The notes below the pieces were generated by a model. That model did not search any database, was not told the origin of the DNA, and saw only the letters and a program-made list of their open reading frames with translations. From contig CAZUZS010000045.1 of the NCBI GenBank assembly GCA_964624795.1, forward strand, positions 1 to 40,891: DNA of 40,891 nucleotides, in the 5' to 3' direction. The stretch's first letter is position 1. Each line of letters begins with the position of its first letter. The translations under genes and the position numbers were made by a program. This DNA is from CAZUZS01 sp964624795. GTDB taxonomy: Bacteria > Calditrichota > Calditrichia > RBG-13-44-9. Positions 7,912 through 16,672 of this stretch are shown here, one piece after another.

Positions 7912-9258
7912 TTAGATGTCCAATTCTTTCATCAGCCGGTTCAGGTAAGTTCGCTGAATCTCCAGGATTTTTGCCACTTGCGTTTGATTTCCGGAATTTT
8001 GTTCGAGAAGCCTCGCAATATACGCTTTCTTGAAATGATTAAGCGCTTCCTGCAGCGGCCGGGCCTTGAAATATTCTTCCGAAATCGAAGGAGCCGGAGC
8101 CGCAAGGAACGGGAAGTCCTTCATCCCCAGCCGGTTCGTTCCACATAGGACAACTGCCCGTTCCACCGAATTCTGTAATTCACGGATATTTCCTGGCCAT
8201 GAATATTCCGCTAGTTTTTCCCGAAGCGAATCGTCCATTTTGCAGGTTGGTCTTCCAAGATCGCGGCTAAATTTTTCCAGGAAAAAATCGAGAAAGATCG
8301 GGACGTCCTCCGGCCTCTCCCGCAATGCGGGAATGTGGATTTGAATAACATTTATCCGGTAAAAGAGATCCTGCCGAAAGTTTCCCGCTGCCACTTCTTT
8401 TTCAAGATCGCGATTGGTGGCGCAAATAATCCTAGCATTTGAGCGTAGTGTTTCGCTGCCGCCCACCCGCTGAAATTCACCATACTCGATGAAATGCAGT
8501 AGCTTGGCCTGCAAATTGGGCGGCACCTCCCCGATTTCGTCCAGGAACAGCGTGCCGTGATGAGCCAGCTCCACGCGGCCCCTTTTTTGTTTGAGGGCCC
8601 CGGTGAATGCACCTCTTTCGTGCCCGAAAAGATCGCTTTCCAGCAGCGTTTCGCTGAGCGTGGCGCAGTTGACGTAAACCAGGGGATATTCAGCCCGCTT
8701 ACTGGATTTGTGGATGTAGTGGGCTACCAGGTGCTTTCCGGTACCGGTTTCGCCGGTAATCAGAAGGGTCGTATCCGATTTTGCAGCGGCCAGGCAGGTG
8801 GCAAGCAAATCCTGCATTTTTTTGCTGCTGCCGGCTACAAATTTGCGGCGGTCGGCGAGCTCCAGTTCCTGTATGATTACTTTGTTTCGTAACTGCTTCT
8901 GCTCGATCAGCCGTTCTAAAAATAGCAGGAGATGCTCGGGATCGACAGGTTTGGTCAGGAAGTTCTCGGCGCCCTGTTTCATGGCCTGCACGGAATCCGG
9001 GATCGCTGCATAGCCGCTCAGCATCACCACTGTGGTTTCCGGTGAGCGATCTTTCATCTTCTCCAGCAAATCCAGCCCCGATCCGTCCGGTAGCTTCAAA
9101 TCCAGGAAAACGAAATCCGGCCGGAATTCTGTAAATACCTCCATCGCTTCCGAACAATTCGAAGCCGTCCTGATCCGGTAGTCTTCCGTTTCGAGAAATT
9201 TTTGGATTTCGGCGGTCATTTCTATGTCGTCATCGACCAGCATTATTCTAACATTCAT
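7912..9258 (-). CDS. Sigma-54-dependent NtrC-family response regulator
   Basis: 448 residues with the full three-domain layout. The receiver domain (1-120) has the acidic pocket D9-D11, phospho-acceptor D53, switch S81 and K103. The AAA+ domain (about 140-375) has Walker A GETGTGKH (169-176), the sigma-54 contact loop GAFTGA (216-221) and LFLDEIGEVP. The C-terminus is a Fis-type helix-turn-helix (NQTQVAKILEIQRTYLNRLM). Such proteins open sigma-54 promoters once phosphorylated. The presumed kinase is the gene just upstream (9373-11838), 114 bases away on the same strand. A perfect sigma-54 promoter in this window at 31231-31245 is a possible, unproven target. Confidence 0.95.
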   Translation of the reverse strand: MNVRIMLVDDDIEMTAEIQKFLETEDYRIRTASNCSEAMEVFTEFRPDFVFLDLKLPDGSGLDLLEKMKDRSPETTVVMLSGYAAIPDSVQAMKQGAENFLTKPVDPEHLLLFLERLIEQKQLRNKVIIQELELADRRKFVAGSSKKMQDLLATCLAAAKSDTTLLITGETGTGKHLVAHYIHKSSKRAEYPLVYVNCATLSETLLESDLFGHERGAFTGALKQKRGRVELAHHGTLFLDEIGEVPPNLQAKLLHFIEYGEFQRVGGSETLRSNARIICATNRDLEKEVAAGNFRQDLFYRINVIQIHIPALRERPEDVPIFLDFFLEKFSRDLGRPTCKMDDSLREKLAEYSWPGNIRELQNSVERAVVLCGTNRLGMKDFPFLAAPAPSISEEYFKARPLQEALNHFKKAYIARLLEQNSGNQTQVAKILEIQRTYLNRLMKELDI

Positions 9259-9372
9259 TATATTTCATCCTTTTAGAATTTTTATCCCTGCTAAAAACAT
9301 CGCGAAGCACAAAGGCGGCTTCGTTGGTTTCCCGGAGGCAAAGTTGCCGGCCAGCGGAAACGGCATGCGGCA

Positions 9373-11838
9373 TCAGGAAGTTTTATCGGCTGCAGGATTC
9401 CTACTCGTCGTTTCGGCGGTGACGGCTGGTGTCGGAATAAGCAGGCGCACCGTTGTTCCCTGGCCTTCCTGCGAGACAATCTGCAGGTCACCTTGCAGCA
9501 GCCGGGTAAATTCCCTGGCAATATATAATCCGAGGTGAAATCCCTTATCTCCATTTTTCCGGATTTTGGAAAGGCTGAACGGCTCGAACAATTGCTTCCG
9601 TTGTTCCTCGGAAATCCCGCCCGCCCGGTCGATTACATTAACGGAAATGAATTCTCTTCCGCGCTGCCTGGCGGCTTTTGCCGATATGGTAACCGTTTCG
9701 CCCTGCGGCGAAAATTTTATGGCATTGTGAATGAGGTTGGACAGTATCTCCTGCAAAAGGAAGGGATCGGCCACTACTCGCAAACCTCCGGGGATTTCCA
9801 GTTTCACACTCATCTTTTTGAGATGCACTGCCTCTTCGAAAAAGCCCAAAACTTCCTCAACATGCGGCCGCAGGTCGATACTCGTGGTTCGGATGTCCGG
9901 CGTGCCACTTTCCGTTTGTGAGAGTTGGAGCAGGCTGCTTATAAAGCCCTGCAAACGTTGTATTTGATTTTGGATTTCCCTGACAGGTCTGTCATCCGCA
10001 TCTGAATTCTCCCGGATGCGGCCCTGCAGATTCCTGAGCTTCCAGAGAATGGTACTCAGCGGCGCCCTCAAATCATGCGCTACCTCGGCGACCAACAGGC
10101 TTTTCCATTGGCTGAGTTTCCGGGCTTGTTCCTTTTCCAGTGATTCCCGGATAGATAATTCAATAAATCCCAGCTTCTCCAAATGCAGCCTTGTTGCAGT
10201 TGCCATTTGCGAAATTGTGTCGAGGTCCTCTTTCCAGAAACGGGTGCCTGCTTCCTTCTCACCCAAAAGCCACAGCGTTTCCCGGTCGATCGGAAGCAGC
10301 ACAATCCATGGACGGGGCACCGGCAAGAGTTGCACATTTAGCTGCGCTTCCACCTTATCATGAAAGAGAGCATTTATTGAAAGCGCTGACAGGGTGCCGG
10401 CCGTTTCATCATTTAGCCAGCGTTTGAATTCATTGTCCGGCCGGAATGAACCGGAATGGATTTTCCATTTTCCATCCTTTTCCCGGGCAATTACCTGTTT
10501 TGTGACCGGTATAAATTTTTGCAGGTGGGAGGTAAGGCTGGTGAGAGCAGCCATTTTATTCGGGCAATCTTCCAGCGCCCTCATCAATGCCTGCAGGCTT
10601 TGGAAGCGGTCGTAGCGTATCCGGAAAAATTTCCGGTCCACAAATCTCTGCACCCTGGATTTTACGGGATTGAAGACGAGTGCGACAATCAGTGCCGAAA
10701 AAATGGAAAATAATCGGGTTTCCAGTGCAAAGTGCCGGGTGATAAGGAATGAGAGGGCTCCCGTAGCTAAGAAGTAAACAGCGGTAAGAATGAGCAGAAC
10801 TGTACTGTAAACCAGGCTGCGGGACACAACAATTTCAATATCGAAAAGGCGGTATTTCAGGATGGCGATGGTGAGGCTTGCGGGTGTTACCAGCAGGAAT
10901 AAATATGCCAGCCACTGGGGGATAAGCGGATTCAGATCGAAGACCTGGGGAAGATTCCACAAAAAGATGAATGGAAAACTGCCGATAAAAGTGCCCCACA
11001 GGACCCATTCGATTTTTCTGCGGCTAACCGGATCGGGCGAGCGGAAATAGTTGCGCACGAAATTGGACATGGCAAGAAAGAAAACGAACAGAAGAAAGAT
11101 GCGAAAAACCCGGTACAGATAATGAAATAAGTCGAAGGTTTTGAGTGAAGGGGAAAAACTTTTTTGCAGGAAAAATGCCAGGAGCAAAAAAGAGAGCAGG
11201 CTTCCGGTGACCCCGAAAATCTTTTTGCGTTTCACAAGGATTCCTGGTTGGTGACTGGCAGAAGGAAAGGAGTAGCTGAATTGCAGGAACGTGAGAAATG
11301 CCTGCGGATAGCAGAGAAAATAAGCAACCATCAGCGGCAGGGAAAAAAGCAGCGGAAGTTGAAGTCCCTGCCAGTCGGTGGGGAGGATAAGGCCCAGGCA
11401 TAAGGCTGAGATCGCGAAATATTTTTCTTCGGCTTCCCGGCTTCCGCGCCAGACCAGCAGCGCAATGATCAGAAAACTGATTCCCAAAATGGCATCTAAA
11501 ATTATTTTCCGGAAACCGGCGCGGTGCACAAGAACAACCTGCCGGGACAAGGAATCACTGAAAACAAGATTTACCGGCTCACCGATTTTCCTTTTTTCAA
11601 CGAGGTCTTCAACCTGGTAGACGTGTTTCACCGCGACACTGTCAACCGAGATCAGCCGCAGACCGCGCAATTTAATATCGGAAGTGTGCAGCGCTTTTCC
11701 GGCGATTTCTAGACCTTCCGGCGCCGGTTTGAGGGTAAGCGGAAGACCGGGGCGTAAAAATTGATTGTAAATTCCCAGCAGGCTGAGTGCGATTACTGCG
11801 AAGTAGAAAAAATAGAATTTTTTTTGAATAAAACGCAT
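9373..11838 (-). CDS. Membrane histidine kinase with PDZ-like and multi-TM sensor region
   Basis: 821 residues. One N-terminal membrane helix is followed by a PDZ-like periplasmic segment (about 45-115, LRGLRLISVDSVAVKHVYQV). Then come several membrane helices (about 115-390) that end in the ComP-like pattern YRLFDIEIVVSRSLVY and later VQRFVDRKFFRIRYDRF. A GAF-like region spans about 420-560. The HisKA box has phospho-acceptor H588 (EVAHDLRAPLS). The ATPase domain shows NLIHNAIKFSP, DRAGGIS and GFHLGLYIA; the G1 box has Ala where DxGxG has its first Gly. It probably phosphorylates the sigma-54 regulator encoded next. The signal is unknown. The ribosome site at the ATG is weak. Confidence 0.92.
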   Translation of the reverse strand: MRFIQKKFYFFYFAVIALSLLGIYNQFLRPGLPLTLKPAPEGLEIAGKALHTSDIKLRGLRLISVDSVAVKHVYQVEDLVEKRKIGEPVNLVFSDSLSRQVVLVHRAGFRKIILDAILGISFLIIALLVWRGSREAEEKYFAISALCLGLILPTDWQGLQLPLLFSLPLMVAYFLCYPQAFLTFLQFSYSFPSASHQPGILVKRKKIFGVTGSLLSFLLLAFFLQKSFSPSLKTFDLFHYLYRVFRIFLLFVFFLAMSNFVRNYFRSPDPVSRRKIEWVLWGTFIGSFPFIFLWNLPQVFDLNPLIPQWLAYLFLLVTPASLTIAILKYRLFDIEIVVSRSLVYSTVLLILTAVYFLATGALSFLITRHFALETRLFSIFSALIVALVFNPVKSRVQRFVDRKFFRIRYDRFQSLQALMRALEDCPNKMAALTSLTSHLQKFIPVTKQVIAREKDGKWKIHSGSFRPDNEFKRWLNDETAGTLSALSINALFHDKVEAQLNVQLLPVPRPWIVLLPIDRETLWLLGEKEAGTRFWKEDLDTISQMATATRLHLEKLGFIELSIRESLEKEQARKLSQWKSLLVAEVAHDLRAPLSTILWKLRNLQGRIRENSDADDRPVREIQNQIQRLQGFISSLLQLSQTESGTPDIRTTSIDLRPHVEEVLGFFEEAVHLKKMSVKLEIPGGLRVVADPFLLQEILSNLIHNAIKFSPQGETVTISAKAARQRGREFISVNVIDRAGGISEEQRKQLFEPFSLSKIRKNGDKGFHLGLYIAREFTRLLQGDLQIVSQEGQGTTVRLLIPTPAVTAETTSRNPAADKTS

Positions 11839-12198
11839 GATACAACCCCGAACCGCATAAATTTATAAAAATATTTTGATTTTTCAAATTCTTATGTGCC
11901 GACGAGGAAAGAAATTTGGCATTTCGGATTTGCAAATTTCCGTTGCGCTGCCGGAGTAGTAGAGTGCTGCAAGTTGCGCCCCCGCGGGATTGGACGATTC
12001 AGACCTGGAAATTTAACTCAGGCAGGTTTTGGATTTGTTTTTAATATCTTAAAACCTTAAATTTTGTGTGAATAAATTGCAAAGATTAAATATGGAGATC
12101 AACAGGTGGGTTTTCCATATTTTAAAATATCTAAAATTGTACGTGGAAAATTTTTCCCTGTAACTTTATGTCGTGAAAAAAAATATAGCGAGGAAAAG
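11839..12198. other. Divergent intergenic region, 360 bp
   Basis: Separates the histidine kinase (minus) from the small lipoprotein gene (plus), so it should hold promoters for both. It is AT-rich at both ends, with a short GC-rich stretch near 11980. A TGGCATTTCGG...TTGC arrangement near 11917 has the wrong spacing for sigma-54. No RNA gene or clear promoter was recognised. Confidence 0.4.
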
Positions 12199-12765
12199 AT
12201 GAAAAAGCCGATATTTTTTTTGCTGCTTTTAATACTTCCTATATTCCTTATTCTGTGCGAGAAAAATGAGGATTCAATCACCAATCCTCAGATTGATCAT
12301 GTGTGCAATAATCTTCTGCTAAATTCGTCCTTCGAAATAAATAATAGTCCGTCGTACAAGTTCTGGCGTGCAAATAGCCCCGCTTATATAGATTTTTCTG
12401 AAGATACACCTCCTGAAGATGGTCAATGGGCAATATCTTTGCCTGCGGAATGGGGACCCCCGATATCTTTGTCTCAAAGTATTAAAACGATTAGGGGTAA
12501 TAATATTTATGTTCTTTCTTTCTATGCAAAATTGGAGGGCATTGGAGGAATGGGAGTTCTGGGATTACAGAATTCAGATACCATTATTGTTAGCAAGCAA
12601 ATAGGCGTAAATGATACGAGTTGGGTAAAATATACAATCTCAGATACTATCTCATCAACCCAGTGGGATACGATTTTCGTTGCCTTAAATGGGGGAATTA
12701 GTCAATTGGTTCAGGGTAGGACATACTTTGATTTATGCGTACTGGAAAGCAAGATTGCCAACTAA
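12199..12765 (+). CDS. Small AT-rich secreted protein, possible lipoprotein with CBM-like fold
   Basis: 188 residues from the ATG at 12199 (AGGA 5 bases upstream); a longer in-frame start at 12106 is rejected because the signal peptide begins at 12199. The signal peptide (FFLLLLILPIFLILC) ends in a Cys, but ILC is an imperfect lipobox. The mature part begins LLNSSFEINNSPSYKFW and continues with GQWAISLPAEW and IYVLSFYAKLEG. This matches the opening of jelly-roll carbohydrate-binding modules of the CBM4/9 type. No enzyme domain follows. Its composition is visibly more AT-rich than its neighbours, which may indicate transfer. Confidence 0.6.
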   Translation: MKKPIFFLLLLILPIFLILCEKNEDSITNPQIDHVCNNLLLNSSFEINNSPSYKFWRANSPAYIDFSEDTPPEDGQWAISLPAEWGPPISLSQSIKTIRGNNIYVLSFYAKLEGIGGMGVLGLQNSDTIIVSKQIGVNDTSWVKYTISDTISSTQWDTIFVALNGGISQLVQGRTYFDLCVLESKIAN

Positions 12766-12967
12766 TTACCGATGCGCCATACAATCGAAAGCATATGAGT
12801 ATTGAGGGATATTTATCATATTGAAGATATAGTTACACAAAATAAGGCGCGTTAACCGAAACCAACGGATTAAAGGCATTCAAAAACCTTGGCTTGAACT
12901 CACGTCTGGCGGATTCTCGAAACGCCTATCGACCAATTTCAGGACAAGAAACCCACTTCCAACTTCT

Positions 12968-13027
12968 GAAATCATTGATGATTTCATCCCGGCAAATAAA
13001 CAGGGATGTTTATGCTATTGTCGGGAT
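12968..13027. terminator. Stacked inverted repeats between convergent genes
   Basis: GAAATCAT/ATGATTTC (12968-12985) forms an 8-bp palindrome with a 2-base centre. It is followed by nested stems: ATCCCG (12986-12991) with CGGGAT (13022-13027), enclosing ATAAAC (12996-13001) with GTTTAT (13008-13013). The region lies between the ends of the lipoprotein gene and the radical SAM gene, so it is likely to end transcription or stabilise 3' ends. No T-run is obvious. Confidence 0.4.
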
Positions 13028-13038
13028 AACTTCTGACT

Positions 13039-14508
13039 TTACCTCTGAATAATTTTCCTGGCAAATTTTTTCTCGACTTCGGCGCGGTAAATTGTGTTGT
13101 AGGAGCAGAACGGGATTACCCGCTCATCGGCGGTTGCGTAGTGAATACAGCACCGCTCCAGCCGCTCAGTGTCGAAATTGTAGGGGTCCATGAAGTGCAT
13201 GGAGCCGATGAAAAGAATGTTGGTATCGTGGAAATCCGCGGCAGCTTTGTAGGTGCCCTGCAGAATGATATCTTTCAAAAGCCCCAGGATTTTGCCGGAA
13301 TATTTGATGCTGCCGGGGCGGATCAGCTTGTGCAGCTTTGCGGCGACTTTGCTGGCAATCTCCGTTTTGTTTGCCGTTTTCAGTGAATCTACCAATTCAA
13401 ACAAAGTCTCCAAATTTACGATGCGCGTAATAGGAACCAGCCTGTCTCCGTCCTTGAAAAGATAGGTCCAGGCACCGCACACCGGGTGAGTGCTTAATTC
13501 CGGGGTTTGGGTTCCCTGGTAAGCGCGTTTCAAAAAATCCAGCAGGGAAGTGAATGCCGGAACCGGCAGAAAGTCCTGCGGCGTAATCTGTCCCTGCAGC
13601 TGCTCCTCCATGTAGAAGAGCATGTCGGCGATGGTAATCCGCTGGTTCAGCAACTCCTCGGAGCTGATTCGGCCGGTAAAGGAAACCGGCTGGAAATTCA
13701 CTCCGCGCACCACATCGATATTCTCCGCCGCAAAGCGGATGATACTGCCGATCTGCTCGTGGTTTAATCCCTTTACAAGCGTGGGAACCAGGATGATGTT
13801 TGGGATTTTTCCGTTCTGCCGCACATTTTCGATTGCCTGAAGTTTTAGCGGCAGAGCGTCAAATCCGCGTGCTGCGATGTAGGGCTCCGGCGTCACGCCA
13901 TCGAATTGCAGGTAGATGGTATCGATGTCCGCTTCCCACAGCTTGTGCGCATACTCCGGATCTTCTGCCAGCTTCTTCCCGTTGGTCGCGACCTGCAGGT
14001 GGACAAATCCCTTTTGTTTCGCCATCCGGCAGATTTCGAAGAAATCTTTTCGAACGGTCGGCTCGCCCCCGGAAAACTGGATTACCGTACAGGGCGGATC
14101 TTCATTTCGCAGCGCATCCATCATCCTGGAAATCTGTTCCAGGCTGGGGTGAAAAACATAGCCGGAGGCATCCGCATTGGCGAAACAGATGGGGCAGCGG
14201 AAATTGCAGGTATTGGTCACATCCAGGTTCGCCAGCACCGTGCTGCTCTTGTGATTACTGCACAGGCCGCAGCTCTGTGGGCAGTCGCCGGTGTATTCCG
14301 TATTCGGATTTGAGACGCCGCTTCCGGTATGAAAATATTTCATGAATTTGTCATAGAGTTGTGAATCGCCGTAATAGAGATCTTTAAAACTGCCGTGCTG
14401 CGGACATGTTTTATTTACAAAAATTTTCCCGTCTTCTTCAACCAGATGTGCCTGAATAACGTCCAGGCATTCGGGACAAAGGGAACGGGTTTCGCGAATA
14501 ATTTTCAT
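13039..14508 (-). CDS. Radical SAM protein of the MJ0619/tetraether lipid synthase (Tes) type
   Basis: 489 residues from the ATG at 14508 (an upstream TTG would add five residues). Cysteine motifs run through the protein: SLCPECL and KTCPQHG near the N-terminus, CPQSCGLCSNH, and the radical SAM CX3CX2C at C101, C105 and C108 (TCNFRCPICFA), with IQFSGGEPT after it. The C-terminus has GSMHFMDPYNFD, CCIHYATAD and IPFCSYNT. This Cys-rich architecture is that of the MJ0619/Tes family. Known members couple lipid alkyl chains in archaea or act on pterin methyl transfer; many bacterial members have no assigned substrate. No lipid gene is adjacent. The family is confident; the substrate is open. Confidence 0.85.
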   Translation of the reverse strand: MKIIRETRSLCPECLDVIQAHLVEEDGKIFVNKTCPQHGSFKDLYYGDSQLYDKFMKYFHTGSGVSNPNTEYTGDCPQSCGLCSNHKSSTVLANLDVTNTCNFRCPICFANADASGYVFHPSLEQISRMMDALRNEDPPCTVIQFSGGEPTVRKDFFEICRMAKQKGFVHLQVATNGKKLAEDPEYAHKLWEADIDTIYLQFDGVTPEPYIAARGFDALPLKLQAIENVRQNGKIPNIILVPTLVKGLNHEQIGSIIRFAAENIDVVRGVNFQPVSFTGRISSEELLNQRITIADMLFYMEEQLQGQITPQDFLPVPAFTSLLDFLKRAYQGTQTPELSTHPVCGAWTYLFKDGDRLVPITRIVNLETLFELVDSLKTANKTEIASKVAAKLHKLIRPGSIKYSGKILGLLKDIILQGTYKAAADFHDTNILFIGSMHFMDPYNFDTERLERCCIHYATADERVIPFCSYNTIYRAEVEKKFARKIIQR

Positions 14509-14842
14509 TTTGGAACCTGCCAAATTTTCTATTCTTGTGCTGATTTTTCTCGGATATTTTTCATGTTTTAGACGATTATCCCGGCTGCCTCGCGGATTCC
14601 GGAATTGCCCTTATCTTAACATCTTTAAACAAATTTATCAAGAGAAATATTTGCATGCCCTAAATAAAACTTGATCCCGTTCCGGCATGGAAATAAATTC
14701 TGAGCGGAAGGATTGACAGACTTGAATACGAACCCCGGATGTAAAACGCATTTTTTTGATTCGGCGACAATTCAAAACGGGATAATGGTTGTGGAGTGGT
14801 TTATCTTCATCGAAAATCGAAATTAATCCAAGAGGAAAGAAC

Positions 14843-15307
14843 ATGAAATTTACCAGTATTTCGGATGATGTGAAGCTGGGCAAGGACGTGAAAATATACA
14901 ATTTTGTCAATTTGTACGGCTGTGAGATTGGCGACAATACCCGTCTGGGGACGTTTGTCGAAGTTCAGAAGGGCGCCACCATTGGCAACAATTGCAAGAT
15001 AAGCAGTCACACTTTTATTTGCGAGGGTGTGCACATCGAGGACAACTGCTTTATAGGGCACAATGTCACATTCATAAACGATAAATATCCGCGCGCCACC
15101 AATCCCGATGGTCAGCCACAAACCGAGGAAGACTGGGAATGCATTCCGACCTATATCCGGAAGGGGGCTAGCATCGGCAGCAGTGCGACCATTCTATGCG
15201 GGGTAACGGTTGGGGAGGGTGCAATTGTCGGCGCAGGCGCAGTGGTGACCAAAGATGTTCCTGCCGGCAAGCTGGTTGCGGGTGTCCCGGCGCGCATTCT
15301 CAAATAA
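14843..15307 (+). CDS. Left-handed beta-helix (hexapeptide) sugar N-acetyltransferase
   Basis: 154 residues from the ATG at 14843, preceded by AGAGGAAAG. Hexapeptide repeats run through the whole chain (IGDNTRLGTFVEVQKGATIG, GASIGSSATILCGVTVGEG). FINDKYPRATN followed by TYIRKGASIG resembles WbpD/WlbB, which acetylate a 3-amino-3-deoxy uronic acid nucleotide sugar with acetyl-CoA in O-antigen and polysaccharide synthesis. This fits the polysaccharide operon 3.6 kb to the right, although the gene is separate, on the opposite strand, and lacks its usual dehydrogenase and aminotransferase partners here. Another sugar N- or O-acetyl acceptor is possible. Confidence 0.8.
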   Translation: MKFTSISDDVKLGKDVKIYNFVNLYGCEIGDNTRLGTFVEVQKGATIGNNCKISSHTFICEGVHIEDNCFIGHNVTFINDKYPRATNPDGQPQTEEDWECIPTYIRKGASIGSSATILCGVTVGEGAIVGAGAVVTKDVPAGKLVAGVPARILK

Positions 15308-15383
15308 TATGATCAAAGTGAACCTTGCTGTGCCATAGCGAGTAAATGCCAAAACCTGAAATTCCGGGCCTTGGATAATCCGC

Positions 15384-15401
15384 TGTGTAAAATGTTTACA
15401 T
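15384..15401 (+). repeat. Palindromic motif TGTAAA-N3-TTTACA, copy 1
   Basis: TGTGTAAAATGTTTACAT contains the perfect inverted repeat TGTAAA-ATG-TTTACA. A second copy with one changed base lies at 15926-15943. The symmetry suggests a protein-binding site, but no regulator is identified. Confidence 0.35.
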
Positions 15402-15677
15402 GGAATTTTCGACCTGTTCGCAATATTGCGCGTGTTCAATGGAACGAGCAGCTTTTTTCCGCCGCAGGTTCTCAGCAGCGCAAAATATCGGATATGACTA
15501 AATCTCCTTTTTAATATTTTTACAAACATTCCCTTTCAATTCAGATTCCATTATTCAGGAGCAATTACTCAGCGACCTGAATCCTGGTAACTCCAGGCAT
15601 TATGTGTAGTAGGTTTTCAAGCAGGCAAAGAATAATCCCAGCGTTGCATTGGGCATAAATAGTATGGAAACCGGGTG

Positions 15678-15721
15678 ACATCCCCCCTCGCCCCTCTTCG
15701 AAGGGGGGAATGGGGGGATGT
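15678..15721. repeat. 44-bp C/G-rich palindrome
   Basis: Outer arms ACATCCCCCC (15678-15687) and GGGGGGATGT (15712-15721) are perfect. An inner stem with CCCC (15691-15694) against GGGG (15705-15708) closes on the central TTCGAA (15697-15702). Only three opposed positions and one wobble fail to pair. Elements of this C-run/TTCGAA/G-run form are a familiar kind of dispersed palindromic repeat in environmental bacterial genomes and give rise to spurious reading frames. It could form a very stable hairpin in RNA from either strand. Confidence 0.7.
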
Positions 15722-15925
15722 AAAAAGGTAGCTAAACGTGCGCCTTAAAGGGATGACTTGATAACCTAAGCTGCTATATTTCAGAATTGTCTTTCGTATT
15801 AATTCTTCCATTCTTACTTTCTTCCGGTGGTACAAGATGGTTGGAGATCCGGGAGAAGGCGAGAAGGCAAATCGATAAGTAACGGAAAAACAAATTTTCC
15901 GGGTTTTGCGGGAGACGGTTCAGAT

Positions 15926-15943
15926 TGTGTAATATGTTTACAT
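15926..15943 (+). repeat. Palindromic motif TGTAAA-N3-TTTACA, copy 2
   Basis: TGTGTAATATGTTTACAT, 17 of 18 bases identical to the copy at 15384-15401, with one mismatch in the palindrome. The copies are 542 bases apart in a gene-free region and in the same orientation. Confidence 0.35.
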
Positions 15944-16672
15944 CATGCGCGCAAAATACTTCCCGAATTGTCACCATTCCGATGATGAAGGAAGGCCCAC
16001 TATTGCTTACCAAATTGTTGTTTATTCTTGCTTTTTTGTAATTTTCATTAAATTTCGTCTGTGTTGATTTGAATTTTATAAAAAAAAGTAGACTTTTATT
16101 TCGGTGTCGGAAATCCTAAATATAATTTGATTTCAGTGCCCGCTGGCATGTGGATTTTGAATTATTTTCTCCTTGCCAGGATATTGTGGTACGGGACTTG
16201 AAAGTATTCGGTAACAGAATAAAGAGAAAGGCTTGGCGGCCTGTATATCGATAATGAATTTAAAATAGATTGAGAGATCAACGGAAAAAGTAAAGGTGCA
16301 GGAGATTGCTTCAAGAAGGATTTCATGTTGTAGGTTTAATCTTGCCGGGTTGTGGATGTTTAAGTTTTCCCTAAAGAAAATAAATCCCAATAAATAGGCA
16401 TTCATTATTTTTGTTGATAGCTGAATTGGAGCAGGTGAGAGGTAGACCGGATTTCATTGAGAAATGGGATCCGTAAGAAGAGCACGTTTAGATGACTACG
16501 CTCTCCCGGAGAAGGAAAGGAATTTTTCGGTAATTCGATCTGGCCTTCCGAGGGTAAAAAACAACAAAAATTAAAGTTCAAAGGTCGATTCAATAATTGA
16601 ATCGCAAGAGGTATTCCGCATCAAATATTAGTAGTGAAAAATGTATTTAAGATAAGCCGGAGGATTCTATAA

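Larger units (their letters stand above)
15308..16672. other. Long gene-free region, 1.37 kb
   Basis: No convincing gene on either strand: the open frames are short, lack ribosome sites and have no recognisable domain. The right half is AT-rich. It contains a 44-bp palindrome (15678-15721) and two near-identical 18-base motifs (15384 and 15926), listed separately. CCTGG/CCAGG around 15582-15596 is a short hairpin. The last 100 bases must hold the promoter of the gene at 16673. A decayed gene or an unannotated small RNA cannot be excluded. Confidence 0.5.

Noticed and set aside
11917..11937. TGGCATTTCGG...TTGC in the kinase upstream region as a sigma-54 promoter
   Set aside because: The spacing between GG and GC is 12 bases instead of the required 10.
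12844..13042. Open plus-strand frame of about 63 codons between the lipoprotein and radical SAM genes
   Set aside because: It has no start codon near its beginning, no ribosome site and no recognisable family; this length can occur by chance.
15617..15835. 72-residue minus-strand frame through the palindrome
   Set aside because: Its sequence (TSPHSPLRRGARGDV) is simply the translation of the C/G-run palindrome, a known type of false frame; no ribosome site or domain.
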